Shown piece by piece: positions 15,669 to 23,419 of a stretch of DNA of 64,000 nt. The position numbers were made by a program, and so were the translations under genes. Position 1 is the first letter of the stretch; each line of letters begins with the position of its first letter. The stretch comes from Rhodothermales bacterium (GTDB lineage Bacteria > Bacteroidota > Rhodothermia > Rhodothermales > JANQRZ01): the NCBI GenBank assembly GCA_039944855.1, contig JBDUXZ010000029.1, positions 160,351 to 224,350 of the forward strand, read 5' to 3'. The notes under the pieces are model-generated. The model saw only the letters and a list, made by a program, of their open reading frames with translations. It was not told the DNA's origin and searched no databases.

Positions 15669-16865
15669 CTAAACTCCGAACCGCTGCGCGTCGAAGAGAT
15701 CGGTGAAGGGGTCCGATTGCCCGAGGAGGGTGGCGGCGACGAGGCGGCCCATCCGAAACCCGTAGCCCATCCCGTGGCCGGTGAAGCCGCCCACCCAGAG
15801 GCTGCCCGCTACGCCCGGTACCGCGCCGAACGCGGGCAGCCCGTCGGCCGAGAACCCCATCGTCCCGCTCCACCGGCGCGCGACGGGCGCGTCGGCGAAA
15901 GCAGGGAAGTGATCGCGGAGGTACGCTTCGAGATCGGCTTGCAGCGGGGCCGTCGTCGCGTCGTCGTAGCCGACTTCGGCGGCGCGGTGGCGGTGGCGCG
16001 CGCCGCCAAGCAGGACTTCGCCCGTGGCGAGTTGGCGGAGGTAGAAATAGCCTTCGTGGGAGTAGACCGGTGCGGCGAGCCGGTGCGGAAGCGGGGCCGT
16101 CGCGAGCATCTGTGCTCGGATCGGGCGGACGAACCGGGCGAGGTCGGGGACGAACTGCGGGAGGTACGCGTTCAGCGCGAGGACGGCGTGCCCGGCATCG
16201 AGCGTCCCGCCATCCGTCACGACCCGCACGCCGGAATCGACGGACTCGATGCGCTCGACGCTGCATCCCTCCACCACCTGCGCCCCGCTCCGCTCGGCGA
16301 GGGTTCGCACTGTGCGGACCGGGTGCAGCATCGCCCCGCTCTCAACGTGCAGCGCACCGAAAAACCCGACGCTGCCGAGCCGCGCGTTCGTCTCCTCGGA
16401 CGAGAGGTAGTGCACCGCCACGCCGCGCGCTCGCAGCAGGTCCGCAGCGCGACGGAGCCGGTCGTCCTCCATCTCATCGCCCGCCACGGAGAAGCTGCCT
16501 GAAGCCGCCAGCCCAACGCCTGCACCCGCGACCGCATCGACGAGCACGTCGCGGTTCTCCTGCGTGAACTGCCAGAGCCGCCACGCCGCCTCGGGGCCGC
16601 GTTCGTCGGCGGTGCGGGCGAAGTCGGCGTCGGTGCCTTGCAACAGGAAGCCGGCGTTGCGGCCGCTCGCGCCGTGCGCCAGCCGCTCGCGCTCCACGAT
16701 CACCACGTCGAGATTCGCATCGAGTTGCCGGAGCCAGTACGCCGTCGAGACGCCCGCGATACCGCCGCCGATTACAGCCACGTCGCACCGCGCAGGCAGG
16801 GCGTTGGTCGAGGGCTCGGCGCGCGCGTCGGTCTGCCAGTGCGAGGTGGTCGCTGTGGCCGTCAC
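15669..16865 (-). CDS. FAD-dependent oxidoreductase (DAO/glycine-D-amino acid oxidase family)
   Basis: The 398-residue flavoprotein starts at GTG 16865 and shares a GTGA overlap with the stop of the AcuI-like gene, so translation is coupled. The frame stays open upstream, but that is the antisense-frame shadow of acuI. The dinucleotide-binding motif is AVIGGGIAGVSTAYWL at about residues 28-43. GASGRNAGFLLQG is the DAO-family FAD loop. The C-terminal GGFTGHGMGYGFRMGRLVA closes the FAD site. The substrate is probably a secondary or tertiary amine or an amino acid, but the sequence does not identify it. No signal peptide or membrane segment. Confidence 0.85.
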   Translation of the reverse strand: MTATATTSHWQTDARAEPSTNALPARCDVAVIGGGIAGVSTAYWLRQLDANLDVVIVERERLAHGASGRNAGFLLQGTDADFARTADERGPEAAWRLWQFTQENRDVLVDAVAGAGVGLAASGSFSVAGDEMEDDRLRRAADLLRARGVAVHYLSSEETNARLGSVGFFGALHVESGAMLHPVRTVRTLAERSGAQVVEGCSVERIESVDSGVRVVTDGGTLDAGHAVLALNAYLPQFVPDLARFVRPIRAQMLATAPLPHRLAAPVYSHEGYFYLRQLATGEVLLGGARHRHRAAEVGYDDATTAPLQADLEAYLRDHFPAFADAPVARRWSGTMGFSADGLPAFGAVPGVAGSLWVGGFTGHGMGYGFRMGRLVAATLLGQSDPFTDLFDAQRFGV

Positions 16866-17848
16866 GCGTTCACGTCCACGACGATCCGCCCCTGCGTCGC
16901 GCCGTTCGTGATCCGCTCGCTGTAGTCGATGACCTCGCCGAGGGTGATCGTCTGCCCCATCGCTTCGAGGTCGCTCGCTGTCAGCACATCCGCGAGGCGC
17001 TGCCACGCGGCGGCGCGGCGGTCCGGCGGGCACGTGTTCGAGTCGATGCCGAGGAGGTTGACGCCGCGGAGGATGAACGGAAAGACCGTCGTGTTCAGCT
17101 CGTGGCTCTGCGCGAGGCCGTACGAGGCGACGCTGCCGTGGCGCTCCGTCTGCGCGATGAGTGCGGCGAGCGTCGGGCCGCCGACGGCATCCACCGCGCC
17201 GGCCCAGAGGGCTTTCTCCATCGGGTGCGTCGGCCCTTCGCTGAGTTCGTCGCGGCCGATGATGCGCTTCGCGCCGAGGCTCACGAGGTAGTCGTGCGCC
17301 GCCGCCGTCCCCGTCGAGGCCACGGCGGCGTAGCCGAGCCGGCTGAGGAGCGCGACGGCCATGCTCCCCGCCCCGCCCGATGCGCCGGTGACGACGACCT
17401 CGCCCTCGCCCGGCCGCACGTCGTGCTCTTCGAGCGCCATCACCGCGAGCATCGCCGTGAACCCCGCCGTGCCGACGATCATCGCCTCCTTCACGCTCAT
17501 CCCGACGGGCACCGGGACGAGGTGATCGGACGAGGCGCGGGCGAACTCGGCGAAGCCGCCCCACCGGTCCTCGCCCGTCCCCCACCCCGTGAGGATCACC
17601 TCGTCGCCGGGCTGAAACCGCTCGCTGGAGGACTCCGCGACGGTCCCCGCGAGATCGACGCCGGGCACGAACGGGAACTCGCCCCGGACGATCTTGCCTT
17701 TGCCCGTGACGGCGAGCCCGTCTTTGTAGTTGAGGCTGGAGTACGCGACGTCGATCAGCACGTCGCCGGCCGGGAGGTCGGATTCGGAGACGGTTTCGAT
17801 GCCCGCGCGGAGGCCGTCGTCGGACTGGGTGAGGAGCAGGGCTTTCAT
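16862..17848 (-). CDS. acuI: YhdH/AcuI-type quinone oxidoreductase (acrylyl-CoA reductase-like)
   Basis: NADPH-dependent medium-chain reductase without catalytic zinc. The 328 residues start at ATG 17848 (MKALLLTQ) with SSLNYKDGLAVTGKGKI, the signature of the YhdH/AcuI branch. PFVPGVDLAGTV follows, then the cofactor loop VTGASGGAGSMAVALLSRLGY. AcuI reduces acrylyl-CoA to propionyl-CoA, detoxifying acrylate from DMSP or 3-hydroxypropionate, which would suit a marine organism. The E. coli homologue YhdH has the same activity. Its coupling to the FAD oxidoreductase downstream is unusual and gives no clear pathway. The function is inferred from family. Confidence 0.85.
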   Translation of the reverse strand: MKALLLTQSDDGLRAGIETVSESDLPAGDVLIDVAYSSLNYKDGLAVTGKGKIVRGEFPFVPGVDLAGTVAESSSERFQPGDEVILTGWGTGEDRWGGFAEFARASSDHLVPVPVGMSVKEAMIVGTAGFTAMLAVMALEEHDVRPGEGEVVVTGASGGAGSMAVALLSRLGYAAVASTGTAAAHDYLVSLGAKRIIGRDELSEGPTHPMEKALWAGAVDAVGGPTLAALIAQTERHGSVASYGLAQSHELNTTVFPFILRGVNLLGIDSNTCPPDRRAAAWQRLADVLTASDLEAMGQTITLGEVIDYSERITNGATQGRIVVDVNA

Positions 17849-17958
17849 TGAATGCGGAGGGACGAATGGAGAGTTGCGAGTGGACGTTGAAAGTACGACG
17901 TGCTGCTCTCCCGTTCGTCTCACCCTATCCGTGGACCGCGCCCCCACCTCTACTTTCC

Positions 17959-18028
17959 GTCATCCCCGCGCAGGCGGGGACCCGCCGGGCTTGCACCGCC
18001 TCTAGATCCCCGCCTGCGCGGGGATGAC
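17959..18028. repeat. 22-base perfect inverted repeat (GTCATCCCCGCGCAGGCGGGGA type)
   Basis: Arms at 17959-17980 and 18007-18028 are exact reverse complements. They are separated by 26 bases that include GGGCTTGCACCGCCTCTAGA. Each arm is itself a small hairpin (TCCCCGC-GCAG-GCGGGGA). It lies in the 285-base gap between the divergent acuI start and the convergent lipoprotein stop. This type of element is widespread in unrelated high-GC genomes. Confidence 0.8.
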
Positions 18029-18133
18029 TGGTTCGTGTTGAGCGGGCTACTCCAACGCAGTACCGCTTTTCAACTCGTGTGGCTGGCGTACGGCTGGCGT
18101 ATGGACGACCCCGCGAGGTTGATGCTGTAGGAC

Positions 18134-18490
18134 TCAGTCTCCCCGCTGCCTTTTCGTTCTTTCCAGAGCAATCCACCTGCGAAACCGACGCATCCTACGC
18201 TGCTCGACAGCCACGACTACCGTCGTGAGAACCGCAACCAGAATTGCCGCAATCCATCGGTACGCCAGTGGGGAGCGCGTACCAACAGGCCCCTGTTTCC
18301 GCTCGCCCGTGGCCCGGAGCGCCTCGCGGTTTTTATCGCCGAGCGTGCGGACCTCGTCTGTCCGGCTATCTGCGTGAAGGTGGAATACCTGCTCGCTGCT
18401 GGTCACCCCTTCCTCCTCGGGATATGGAGGGCTAGAGCAACTCGCGAGGCAATGCAGCGCCACCAACACCGTCGTCAATCTCAGCGCCAT
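18134..18490 (-). CDS. Small lipoprotein with a C-terminal membrane segment
   Basis: The 118-residue protein starts at ATG 18490 (MALRLTTVLVALHCLASCSS) with a lipobox L-A-S-C. After ~55 polar residues (VFHLHADSRTDEVRTLGDKN) comes a hydrophobic helix (WIAAILVAVLTTVVVAV) followed by a very basic tail (RRMRRFRRWIALERTKRQRG). Signal plus a second membrane helix and positive tail suggests the mature protein spans the inner membrane. A few residues upstream (GTG 18511) overlap the end of the amidohydrolase gene, so the two may be one transcript. I do not recognise a family. The region is AT-richer than average. Confidence 0.55.
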   Translation of the reverse strand: MALRLTTVLVALHCLASCSSPPYPEEEGVTSSEQVFHLHADSRTDEVRTLGDKNREALRATGERKQGPVGTRSPLAYRWIAAILVAVLTTVVVAVEQRRMRRFRRWIALERTKRQRGD

Positions 18491-18501
18491 GATTCTCCCG
18501 C

Positions 18502-19707
18502 TCACCGGCACTCATCCACGGCGACTTCGCCGCCGGCGATGACGGTGCAAACGTGGGAGGTGTACTCGAACGGGTCGCCGTCGAAGAGGACGAGGTCAGC
18601 GTCTTTGCCTTCGGCGAGGGAGCCGACGCGGTCGGCGATGCCGAGGATCTGGGCGGCGTCAATCGTGATGGTCCGCAGCGCGTTCTCCATCCCGAGCCCG
18701 TTCGCGGCGGCAATGGCCGCTTCGAAGAGGACGACGCGGGTCTTCGGCACGTAGGCCTCGTAGCCGCTCTGGATCGCGACGAGGAGGCCGGCGTCGTGCA
18801 GCGTTTTGGCCGTCTCGAAGCTCGCGTTCTTCGCCTCGCCGCCTGCTCGGATCATCGTCGGGTGCAGGATGACGGGCACGTTCGCAGCTTTGAGTTGGTT
18901 AATGACGAGGTACGATTCGGCCCCGCCGTCGAGAATCATCCGCAGGTCGAACTCGTCGGCGAGGCGGAGAGCGGTGCGGATGTCGTGGGCGCGGTGCGCG
19001 GTGACGAGCGCGGCGGCCTCACCGGAGAGCACGCGGGCGAGCGCCTCTTTGCGCAGGTCGCGCGCGGGCCGCTTCTCCTCGTCCTCCTTCGCCATGTCCT
19101 CGGCGTAGCGCTGCGCCTCCAGGAGCGCCTCGCGCAGTTCCGCGATCAGCTTCGAGCGCGTTCCTGGCGAGTCGAAGTTGCGCTGCGTGCCCGATCCGAC
19201 CGTGATCGCCACCATCGGGGCGTCCTCGACGAGCCCGTCGGCGACGGTCCGCGCATGCGTCTTGAAGATGGCCGTCTGCCCCCCCACCGGCGCGCCGGGC
19301 GATGGGCCGACCTGCACCGTCGTCACGCCGAAGCCGAGCACCCACTCGACGAGGTCTTCCGTCGGGTCGTAGGCGTCGATGGCGCGGAGTTCGGGCTGGA
19401 TCGGGTCGGAGGTGTCGAGGTGGTCCTGGTCCTGCGGCTGGTTGAGGATGCCCGAGAGGCCGACCGTCCCGCGCGCGTCGACGAGCCCCGGCGTCACCAC
19501 GGCGGCATCGAGCACACGGTAGCCGTCGGGGATGGCGACGTCGGCGGCCGGGCCGACGGCTTCGATCTGGCCGTCCCGGACGAGCACAACGCCGTTCTCG
19601 ATGGGCGCGCCCTCCATCGTATAGACCATGTCGCCGCGCACGGCGAGTTGCGCGTGGGCGGACCCGGCGAGGAGGAACAGGATGACTGCAATAACGGATC
19701 GCTTCAC
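18502..19707 (-). CDS. Secreted amidohydrolase-family protein, metal ligands lost (probable pseudoenzyme)
   Basis: The 401-residue exported protein starts at GTG 19707 (signal SVIAVILFLLAGSAHAQ). It has the amidohydrolase TIM-barrel frame (VVTPGLVDARGTVGLSG, ADRVGSLAEGKDADLVLFDG) and is a paralogue of the gene at 20137-21414. Where that paralogue has the metal motif H82-S-H84, this protein has R79-G-T81. FHTHRQHDI becomes VTAHRAHDI, LHHVSEGW becomes LDGGAESY, and the barrel Asp segment (YHTDDYITDS) becomes IQSGYEAYVP. At least four metal ligands are therefore gone, so hydrolysis by the usual mechanism is unlikely. The reading frame is intact and well kept, so it is not a decaying pseudogene. 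A binding or structural partner role is inferred. Confidence 0.85.
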   Translation of the reverse strand: MKRSVIAVILFLLAGSAHAQLAVRGDMVYTMEGAPIENGVVLVRDGQIEAVGPAADVAIPDGYRVLDAAVVTPGLVDARGTVGLSGILNQPQDQDHLDTSDPIQPELRAIDAYDPTEDLVEWVLGFGVTTVQVGPSPGAPVGGQTAIFKTHARTVADGLVEDAPMVAITVGSGTQRNFDSPGTRSKLIAELREALLEAQRYAEDMAKEDEEKRPARDLRKEALARVLSGEAAALVTAHRAHDIRTALRLADEFDLRMILDGGAESYLVINQLKAANVPVILHPTMIRAGGEAKNASFETAKTLHDAGLLVAIQSGYEAYVPKTRVVLFEAAIAAANGLGMENALRTITIDAAQILGIADRVGSLAEGKDADLVLFDGDPFEYTSHVCTVIAGGEVAVDECR

Positions 19708-19735
19708 GGGGCTTCAGGCTTGGCGTGGAATAGGC

Positions 19736-20023
19736 TTATCTGGACTTGGGCTCGACGCGATCCAACTCCCATTCATCGGAGGTAGACCTTCGATATATGA
19801 ACTCGAAATCGACTGAATCCCCAGTAGCGGTGTAGACTCTCGCGCCATAGTGCGCTGGAGTGTCTGTAGAGTACAAACCCAGCAACAGATGATCCTTCGA
19901 GTCTGCAACCGCACACAAAGCGTATGCTCTGATGTCCCGTCTTACCTGCTCATTGTCCGGTAGATCGGCACAACCGGATAGCAGCACGAGCAGGAGGGAA
20001 GAGAATCGTTTGTGGGTCAGCAC
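19736..20023 (-). CDS. Small lipoprotein (95 aa)
   Basis: It starts at GTG 20023 with a lipoprotein signal (RFSSLLLVLLSGCADL, Cys18). The mature part is ~77 residues (DNEQVRRDIRAYALCAVADS, GARVYTATGDSVDFEFIYRR, DEWELDRVEPKSR) and looks like a small alpha+beta periplasmic domain. I recognise no family. It lies 28 bases upstream of the degenerate amidohydrolase on the same strand and may be co-transcribed. Base composition is noticeably AT-richer than the flanking genes, as for the lipoprotein at 18134. Confidence 0.6.
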   Translation of the reverse strand: MLTHKRFSSLLLVLLSGCADLPDNEQVRRDIRAYALCAVADSKDHLLLGLYSTDTPAHYGARVYTATGDSVDFEFIYRRSTSDEWELDRVEPKSR

Positions 20024-20036
20024 AAGATTTCCGTTT

Positions 20037-20119
20037 GTCCTTGCGAGGAGCGAAGCGACGTGGCAATCTCCTAAGGATTAGCAGGCTTGGGGAGATTGCT
20101 TCGCTGCGCTCGCAATGAC
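20037..20119. repeat. REP-like inverted repeat, family A (copy 2)
   Basis: The left arm 20037-20071 begins GTCCTTGCGAGGAGCG and ends TGGCAATCTCC. The right arm 20091-20119 is GGAGATTGCTTCGCTGCG through CGCAATGAC. The arms match those of the element at 15539-15642, with small insertions. It occupies nearly the whole gap between the small lipoprotein and the next amidohydrolase. Confidence 0.75.
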
Positions 20120-20136
20120 AGGCTTTGAAACGTGGC

Positions 20137-21414
20137 TCAGTGGTCGCCGTGATGGTGGATGGTGGAACCGCGGAACACGTCGTAGCCGCCGACAGAGGCG
20201 GCGCGGTCGTCGGGATTCGCCCGGTCGAACACCTTCGTGCCGTCGATGTACGCCTGCTCGACGTGGGTGTAGGTCGAGAGCGGGTCGCCGGAGAGCACGA
20301 GGAAGTCGGCGTCCTTGCCCGCTTCGAGCGAGCCGAGGCGGTCGGCGAGGCCGAGCATCCGGGCGCCGGCGAGCGTGAGCGATTCGAGCGCTTTCTCGCG
20401 GCTCATCCCGCCGCGCACACCGAGCGCCGCCGAGCGGAGGAAGAGGCGCGAGTCGGTGATGTAGTCGTCGGTGTGATACGCCACGTCCACGCCGGCCTTC
20501 TCCATCACCGCCCCGGTCGTGATGTAGAGCTCGTCGGCCTCGATCTTCCCGCCGGGCGAGTCGAGCACGATGATGGAGGCGGGCGCATTCGCGGCGGCGA
20601 TCTCGTCGGCGACCTTCCAGCCTTCGGAGACGTGGTGGAGCACGGGCGTGAAGCCGAACTCCTCGCCGAGCCGGAGCGCCGTCAGGATGTCGTGCTGGCG
20701 GTGTGTGTGGAAGTGGACGATGCGGCGTCCGTCCATCACTTCGAGGAGGCCCTCCATCTGGAGGTCACGCGGCGGCGGCTCGTCGTCACCCTGCTTGTCG
20801 CGGTACTGCTGCGCTTTGAGGAAGAGCGCGCGGACGAGCGCAGCGCTCTTGGCGCGCGTGCCGGGGAACGGGCCGGGGCTCTCGCGGATCGAGTTCGTCC
20901 CGTTCGCCATCTTCATCCCGCCGCAGATGCCGGTGAGGAGGTCGTCGCAGAAGACCATCTCCTCGATCGTCGTCGCCGGGCGGGTTTTGAGGTAGGCCGT
21001 CTGCCCGCTCATGAGGTGGCCGCTGCCGGGCATCACGTTGACGGTTGTGATCCCGCCCGCGCGGGCCTTCTTGAACGTGTCGCTCATCGGATCGAGCGCG
21101 TCGAGGATACGGACGTCTGGGTGGAGCGCCGACGAGCGATCGCCGCCGTCGCCCTCGCCGACGTGGGAGTGGGTATCCACGAGGCCCGGCATGATCACCT
21201 TGCCCGACACGTCGACCTGCCGGGTGCCGGGTGCGAGGTTCGTACGAACCGGGCCGACCTCGACGATCTTTCCGCCCTCGACGATGAGCATACCGTCCTC
21301 GATGGGCGGTCCGGCGATGGGGTAGATCGTAGCCCCGACGTACGCGGTGGGCTGCGCGAGGAGTGGCGCGGCGAAGAGGAACGCGAGGAGGAGGACGAGC
21401 GAGCGCATGGGCAT
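20137..21414 (-). CDS. Secreted amidohydrolase-family metal-dependent hydrolase
   Basis: The 425-residue protein starts at ATG 21414 (a second ATG lies at 21408) with signal RSLVLLLAFLFAAPLLAQ. It has an amidohydrolase barrel of the imidazolonepropionase/prolidase-like type. Metal ligands are intact: GLVDTHSHVG (H82, H84), FHTHRQHDI, LHHVSEGW and the Asp region YHTDDYITDS. LADRLGSLEAGKDADFLVLSGDP is the family's C-terminal signature, and the protein ends in an unusual His-rich tail (IHHHGDH). The substrate, probably a cyclic amide or a dipeptide-like compound in the periplasm, is unknown. It is paired in tandem with the degenerate paralogue at 18502, suggesting a possible active/inactive heteromer. 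Confidence 0.88.
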   Translation of the reverse strand: MPMRSLVLLLAFLFAAPLLAQPTAYVGATIYPIAGPPIEDGMLIVEGGKIVEVGPVRTNLAPGTRQVDVSGKVIMPGLVDTHSHVGEGDGGDRSSALHPDVRILDALDPMSDTFKKARAGGITTVNVMPGSGHLMSGQTAYLKTRPATTIEEMVFCDDLLTGICGGMKMANGTNSIRESPGPFPGTRAKSAALVRALFLKAQQYRDKQGDDEPPPRDLQMEGLLEVMDGRRIVHFHTHRQHDILTALRLGEEFGFTPVLHHVSEGWKVADEIAAANAPASIIVLDSPGGKIEADELYITTGAVMEKAGVDVAYHTDDYITDSRLFLRSAALGVRGGMSREKALESLTLAGARMLGLADRLGSLEAGKDADFLVLSGDPLSTYTHVEQAYIDGTKVFDRANPDDRAASVGGYDVFRGSTIHHHGDH

Positions 21415-21562
21415 AGGAGCGGGTGAGCGGCGGCGCTGAAGTTAATCGACGCGCCGCATTAAAAAGCGCACGGCACGCATACAGCGAAGCCCGAAGAGCC
21501 CGCCGCGTCGGAACGGTCGGCATGCGTCGGCCGTCCACTGCTCTCACCCTCCCCTGCCCGCT

Positions 21563-22102
21563 ATGCATCCCTGGCACGACCTCCCCTCCGGCGACACCGC
21601 CGGCTGCTTCCAGACCGTCATCGAGGTCCCCAAAGGCGGGACCGTCAAGTACGAGCTCGACAAGGAGAGCGGGCTCCTGCGCGTGGACCGCGTGCTCTAC
21701 AGCGCCGTCTTCTACCCCGCCAACTATGGCTTCATCCCCCGCACCCTCGGCGGCGACGGCGACGCGCTCGACGTGCTCGTGCTAATGGACCAGCCCGTCG
21801 CTCCGCTCAGCGTCCTCCGCGCCCGCGCGATCGGCGCGCTCCCGATGGTCGACGACGCCGGGGAGGACGAGAAGATCATCGCCGTCTGCTGCGACGACCC
21901 CGGCTTCGCCCACTACACCACGCTCGCCGACCTCCCCAGCCACCAGCAGCGCCAGATCGACCGGTTCTTTCAGGACTACAAGATCCTCGAGCGCAAAGCC
22001 GTACGCACGATGGAGTTCATGGACCGGGAGGAGGCCCTCACCGTCATCCAAGACAGCATCGACCGCTACGCCCGCACGTACCCGGACCGCGCCGCCTCAT
22101 AG
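21563..22102 (+). CDS. ppa: Inorganic pyrophosphatase (family I)
   Basis: Hydrolyses pyrophosphate to phosphate in the cytoplasm, pulling biosynthetic reactions forward. The 179 residues carry the family I motifs: VIEVPKGGTVKYELDK near the N-terminus (metal-pyrophosphate site) and the signature GDGDALDVLVL with its three aspartates, followed by RAIGALPMVDDAGEDEKIIAV. Length matches the prokaryotic hexameric enzyme. The ATG at 21563 is preceded by a CT-rich leader and no Shine-Dalgarno. Divergent from the amidohydrolase and followed 88 bases later by gcvT. Confidence 0.96.
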   Translation: MHPWHDLPSGDTAGCFQTVIEVPKGGTVKYELDKESGLLRVDRVLYSAVFYPANYGFIPRTLGGDGDALDVLVLMDQPVAPLSVLRARAIGALPMVDDAGEDEKIIAVCCDDPGFAHYTTLADLPSHQQRQIDRFFQDYKILERKAVRTMEFMDREEALTVIQDSIDRYARTYPDRAAS

Positions 22103-22149
22103 CCTCGCTCCCCACACCCCGGCCGATTGCGCGGTCCTGCCCCGCGACG

Positions 22150-22157
22150 TACCTTAT
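22150..22157 (+). promoter_or_regulatory. Putative -7 element (TACCTTAT) before gcvT
   Basis: CGTACCTTATCG lies 41 bases before the gcvT ATG and is followed by CCCCCTCTCACCCTCTCACT, a pyrimidine-rich leader. It matches the CGTAnnTT pattern. Confidence 0.4.
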
Positions 22158-22190
22158 CGCCCCCTCTCACCCTCTCACTCGACGTCCTGC

Positions 22191-23318
22191 ATGGAGCCTT
22201 CTGTTACGCACCTCGAACGGACCCCGCTCTACGAAACGCACCGCGCGCTCGGGGCCAAGATGATGCCCTTCGGCGGGTTCGAGATGCCCGTGCAGTACTC
22301 CGGCATCCTCGACGAGCATCGGGCCGTCCGCGAGGCCGCCGGCCTCTTCGACGTGTCGCACATGGGCGAGGTCCTCGTCCGTGGGCCGCAGGCGTTCGAC
22401 TTCGTGCAGCACCTCGTCACGAACGACGCGGGCACGCTCTACGACGGCCGCGCGATGTACACGGCGATGTGCAACGCCGACGGCGGCGCCGTCGATGACC
22501 TCCTCGTCTACCGGCTGAATGAAGAGGCTTACATGCTCGTCATCAACGCCTCGAACATCGCCAAAGACGTCGCTCACATGCGCGCCGTCCACGAGGCCGG
22601 CGGCTACGACTGCACGGTCGAGGACGTGTCGGAGATGATCGGGCTGCTCGCGTTGCAGGGGCCGAAGGCCTTCGACGTCGTCGAAGAGGTGACGGACCTG
22701 CCGGTGCGTGACGTGAAATACTACCACTTCATGCGGCCCGAGCCGGGCGCGTTCCTAGGCTGCGAGAAGGTGTTCCTCTCGCACACGGGCTACACCGGCG
22801 AGCCGGGGCTCGAGATCTACTGCGAGGCCGAGAAGGTCGAGGACGTGTGGAACGCCCTCATGGAAGCGGGCGCGGCACACGGGCTCAAGCCCGCCGGGCT
22901 CGGCGCCCGCGACACGCTCCGCCTCGAATCGGGCTACTGCCTCTACGGCCACGAACTGACCGAGGACACGACGCCGCTCGAAGCCGGGCTCGGGTGGGTG
23001 ACGAAGCTCGACAAAGGCGACTTCGTCGGGCGCGACGCGATCGCATCGCAGAAGGAGCAGGGTGTCCCGCGCAAGCTCGTCGGCTTCGTGATGGAGGACC
23101 GCGGTATCCCGCGCCAGGGCTATGCCATCACCAACGCCGACGGCGAACCCATCGGCGAAGTCACGAGCGGCTCGCAGTCGCCGATCCTCGGGCAGGGCAT
23201 CGGGCTCGGCTTCGTCCCGAACGACCCGCAGTACACCGCACCCGGCAGTTCGATCGGCATCGCCGTGCGCGGGAAGATCCTCCCGGCCACCGTTCAGAAA
23301 CCGCCGTTCCACAAATAA
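22191..23318 (+). CDS. gcvT: Glycine cleavage system T protein (aminomethyltransferase)
   Basis: Transfers the methylene group from aminomethyl-lipoyl H protein to tetrahydrofolate, releasing ammonia, as part of the glycine cleavage system. The 375-residue protein shows LFDVSHMGEVLVRGPQA, YTAMCNADGGAVDDLLVYRL (with the catalytic-site Asp), LALQGPKA, FLSHTGYTGEPGLEIY and LGARDTLRLESGYCLYGHEL, all GcvT hallmarks, and the C-terminal barrel GEVTSGSQSPILGQGIGLGF. The partner genes gcvH and gcvP are not nearby. Confidence 0.97.
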   Translation: MEPSVTHLERTPLYETHRALGAKMMPFGGFEMPVQYSGILDEHRAVREAAGLFDVSHMGEVLVRGPQAFDFVQHLVTNDAGTLYDGRAMYTAMCNADGGAVDDLLVYRLNEEAYMLVINASNIAKDVAHMRAVHEAGGYDCTVEDVSEMIGLLALQGPKAFDVVEEVTDLPVRDVKYYHFMRPEPGAFLGCEKVFLSHTGYTGEPGLEIYCEAEKVEDVWNALMEAGAAHGLKPAGLGARDTLRLESGYCLYGHELTEDTTPLEAGLGWVTKLDKGDFVGRDAIASQKEQGVPRKLVGFVMEDRGIPRQGYAITNADGEPIGEVTSGSQSPILGQGIGLGFVPNDPQYTAPGSSIGIAVRGKILPATVQKPPFHK

Positions 23319-23419
23319 TGAGCACCGCCGTCCGCTGCGTTGTGGTGACGCATCGGCTGACGTACCGATGACACCCCGGGCCGCGTACCCTCCGGCCTCC
23401 CCTCGCATTTCCGGCTCAC

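Noticed and set aside
16866..17585. N-terminal extension of the FAD oxidoreductase (638 residues in total)
   Set aside because: The upstream part is the shadow of acuI; the FAD motif begins just after the GTG at 16865.
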